The notes beneath the pieces are model-generated. The model worked only from the letters and a program-made list of their open reading frames with translations. It was not told the origin of the DNA and searched no databases. Source: a virus. Taken from it: 23,971 bases of DNA. Positions 23,535-23,971 of the stretch are shown here, one piece after another. A program made the translations under genes and the position numbers. How positions within the stretch are numbered: position 1 is the first letter of the stretch; each line of letters begins with the position of its first letter. Where the stretch lies: positions 1 through 23,971 of IMG/VR virus record IMGVR_UViG_3300037585_000005; one strand, given 5' to 3'.

Positions 23535-23879
23535 TTAATTAGCTAAAGGGTTTTTACTATCTTCTAGCTTATCTAACTCAATCCAAATTCTTTCTACATC
23601 ACTAGTTAATGAAGCAACAGAAGCTTGTATATTACTGTTATCAGGAATCTCTATGTTATTTATTTCTTTTTCTAAATACCTAACTTGTGTTTCTATACCA
23701 GCGAAGCGTTCTTCAATAGCTTGTTGTGCATCTTCTGTTTCACCTAGTCCACCTATTTTATTTTCTAAGTTTTCTAGTCTATTAACATACCCAGCTCCAG
23801 CGTACCCGAAACCAGCTAATGTGCTTACAATAGTTGCTAAAGCAATTAATTGACCAGCTTTTGATTTAAACCATTCCAT
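23535..23879 (-). CDS. Single-span membrane protein with coiled coil, possible holin or lysis accessory
   Basis: A 114-aa protein: a short basic start (MEWFKSKAG), one membrane segment at about residues 9-31 (GQLIALATIVSTLAGFGYAG and onwards), then a charged coiled coil (NRLENLENKIGG, ERFAGIETQVRYLEKEIN) to the end. A GGAGAAG ribosome binding site precedes the ATG, and the gene ends 2 bp before the spanin candidate. Since the endolysin has no export signal and no multi-span holin is seen, this is one candidate for a type III-like holin. A structural or accessory membrane protein is equally possible. Confidence 0.62.
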   Translation of the reverse strand: MEWFKSKAGQLIALATIVSTLAGFGYAGAGYVNRLENLENKIGGLGETEDAQQAIEERFAGIETQVRYLEKEINNIEIPDNSNIQASVASLTSDVERIWIELDKLEDSKNPLAN

Positions 23880-23888
23880 ATTCTTCTC

Positions 23889-23971
23889 CTATAAATTGGG
23901 TTGTTGTCCAATCATATTATTCATTAAACTTATATTATTGCTTGCTAAACTATAAAAAGCATTAACATTAT
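23889..23971 (-). CDS. C-terminus of an unknown protein, cut by the right edge
   Basis: An open frame enters from the right edge on the minus strand and ends with TAG at 23889-23891. Its 26 visible residues end in SLMNNMIGQQPNL. The stop codon lies within the ribosome binding site of the next gene, the usual spacing of this operon. The start and function lie outside the window. It is probably another late gene. Confidence 0.6.
   Translation of the reverse strand, partial: NVNAFYSLASNNISLMNNMIGQQPNL

Overview
The window is a stretch of a tailed double-stranded DNA phage genome. It is densely packed, with about 27 genes. Most neighbours overlap by 1 to 35 bp or are separated by only a few bases. 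The only real intergenic gap is about 200 bp (5328-5526). The DNA is AT-rich. The gene set (P22 gp10-like tail hub, large internal-virion-type protein, S74 autoprocessing domain, PrimPol-helicase, Sak4-like recombinase, DUF669 SSB-like protein, RusA, GH24 lysozyme, spanin pair) fits an uncultured, probably marine, short-tailed (podovirus-like) phage of an AT-rich Gram-negative host. The Gram-negative host is supported by the paired inner-membrane and lipoprotein spanin genes. The marine origin and any SAR11/SAR116-type host are inference. No integrase, tRNA, CRISPR array, insertion sequence, terminase, portal, capsid or DNA polymerase gene is visible, so this is a partial genome.

The layout has three transcription units. 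(1) Leftward early unit, 5327 to 1: a Cro/YdaS-like repressor, a PrimPol-RecA-like primase-helicase, three tandem MT-A70 adenine methyltransferases, an SPPY-type methyltransferase, and a C5-cytosine methyltransferase cut by the left edge. (2) Rightward early unit, 5527 to 10714: two unknown small proteins, a Sak4-like ATPase, a DUF669 SSB-like protein, two small unknowns, a zinc-ribbon SF2 helicase and a PD-(D/E)XK nuclease. This is a recombination-based replication module. (3) Leftward late unit, 23971 to 10680: the C-terminus of an unknown protein, membrane/coiled-coil and spanin genes, an SNase-like nuclease, an endolysin, a gp10-like tail hub, several virion proteins, a 1310-aa candidate ejection protein, and finally a RusA resolvase.

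Units 1 and 2 diverge from a control region carrying nested inverted repeats, three copies of AAAGTAT and a TTGACA promoter. Units 2 and 3 converge and overlap tail-to-tail by 35 bp. The leading inference is that the repressor sets the balance of the two early units, the methyltransferases shield phage DNA from host restriction, and RusA, made with the virion proteins, debranches recombinant DNA before packaging.

The most unusual signals are the five-methyltransferase array with three tandem MT-A70 paralogues, a sharp internal rise in GC within the C5-methyltransferase gene, 21-bp (7-residue) repeat tracts in two adjacent virion genes (one ending in an AT-hook-like motif), and a short GG-containing motif recurring across virion proteins.
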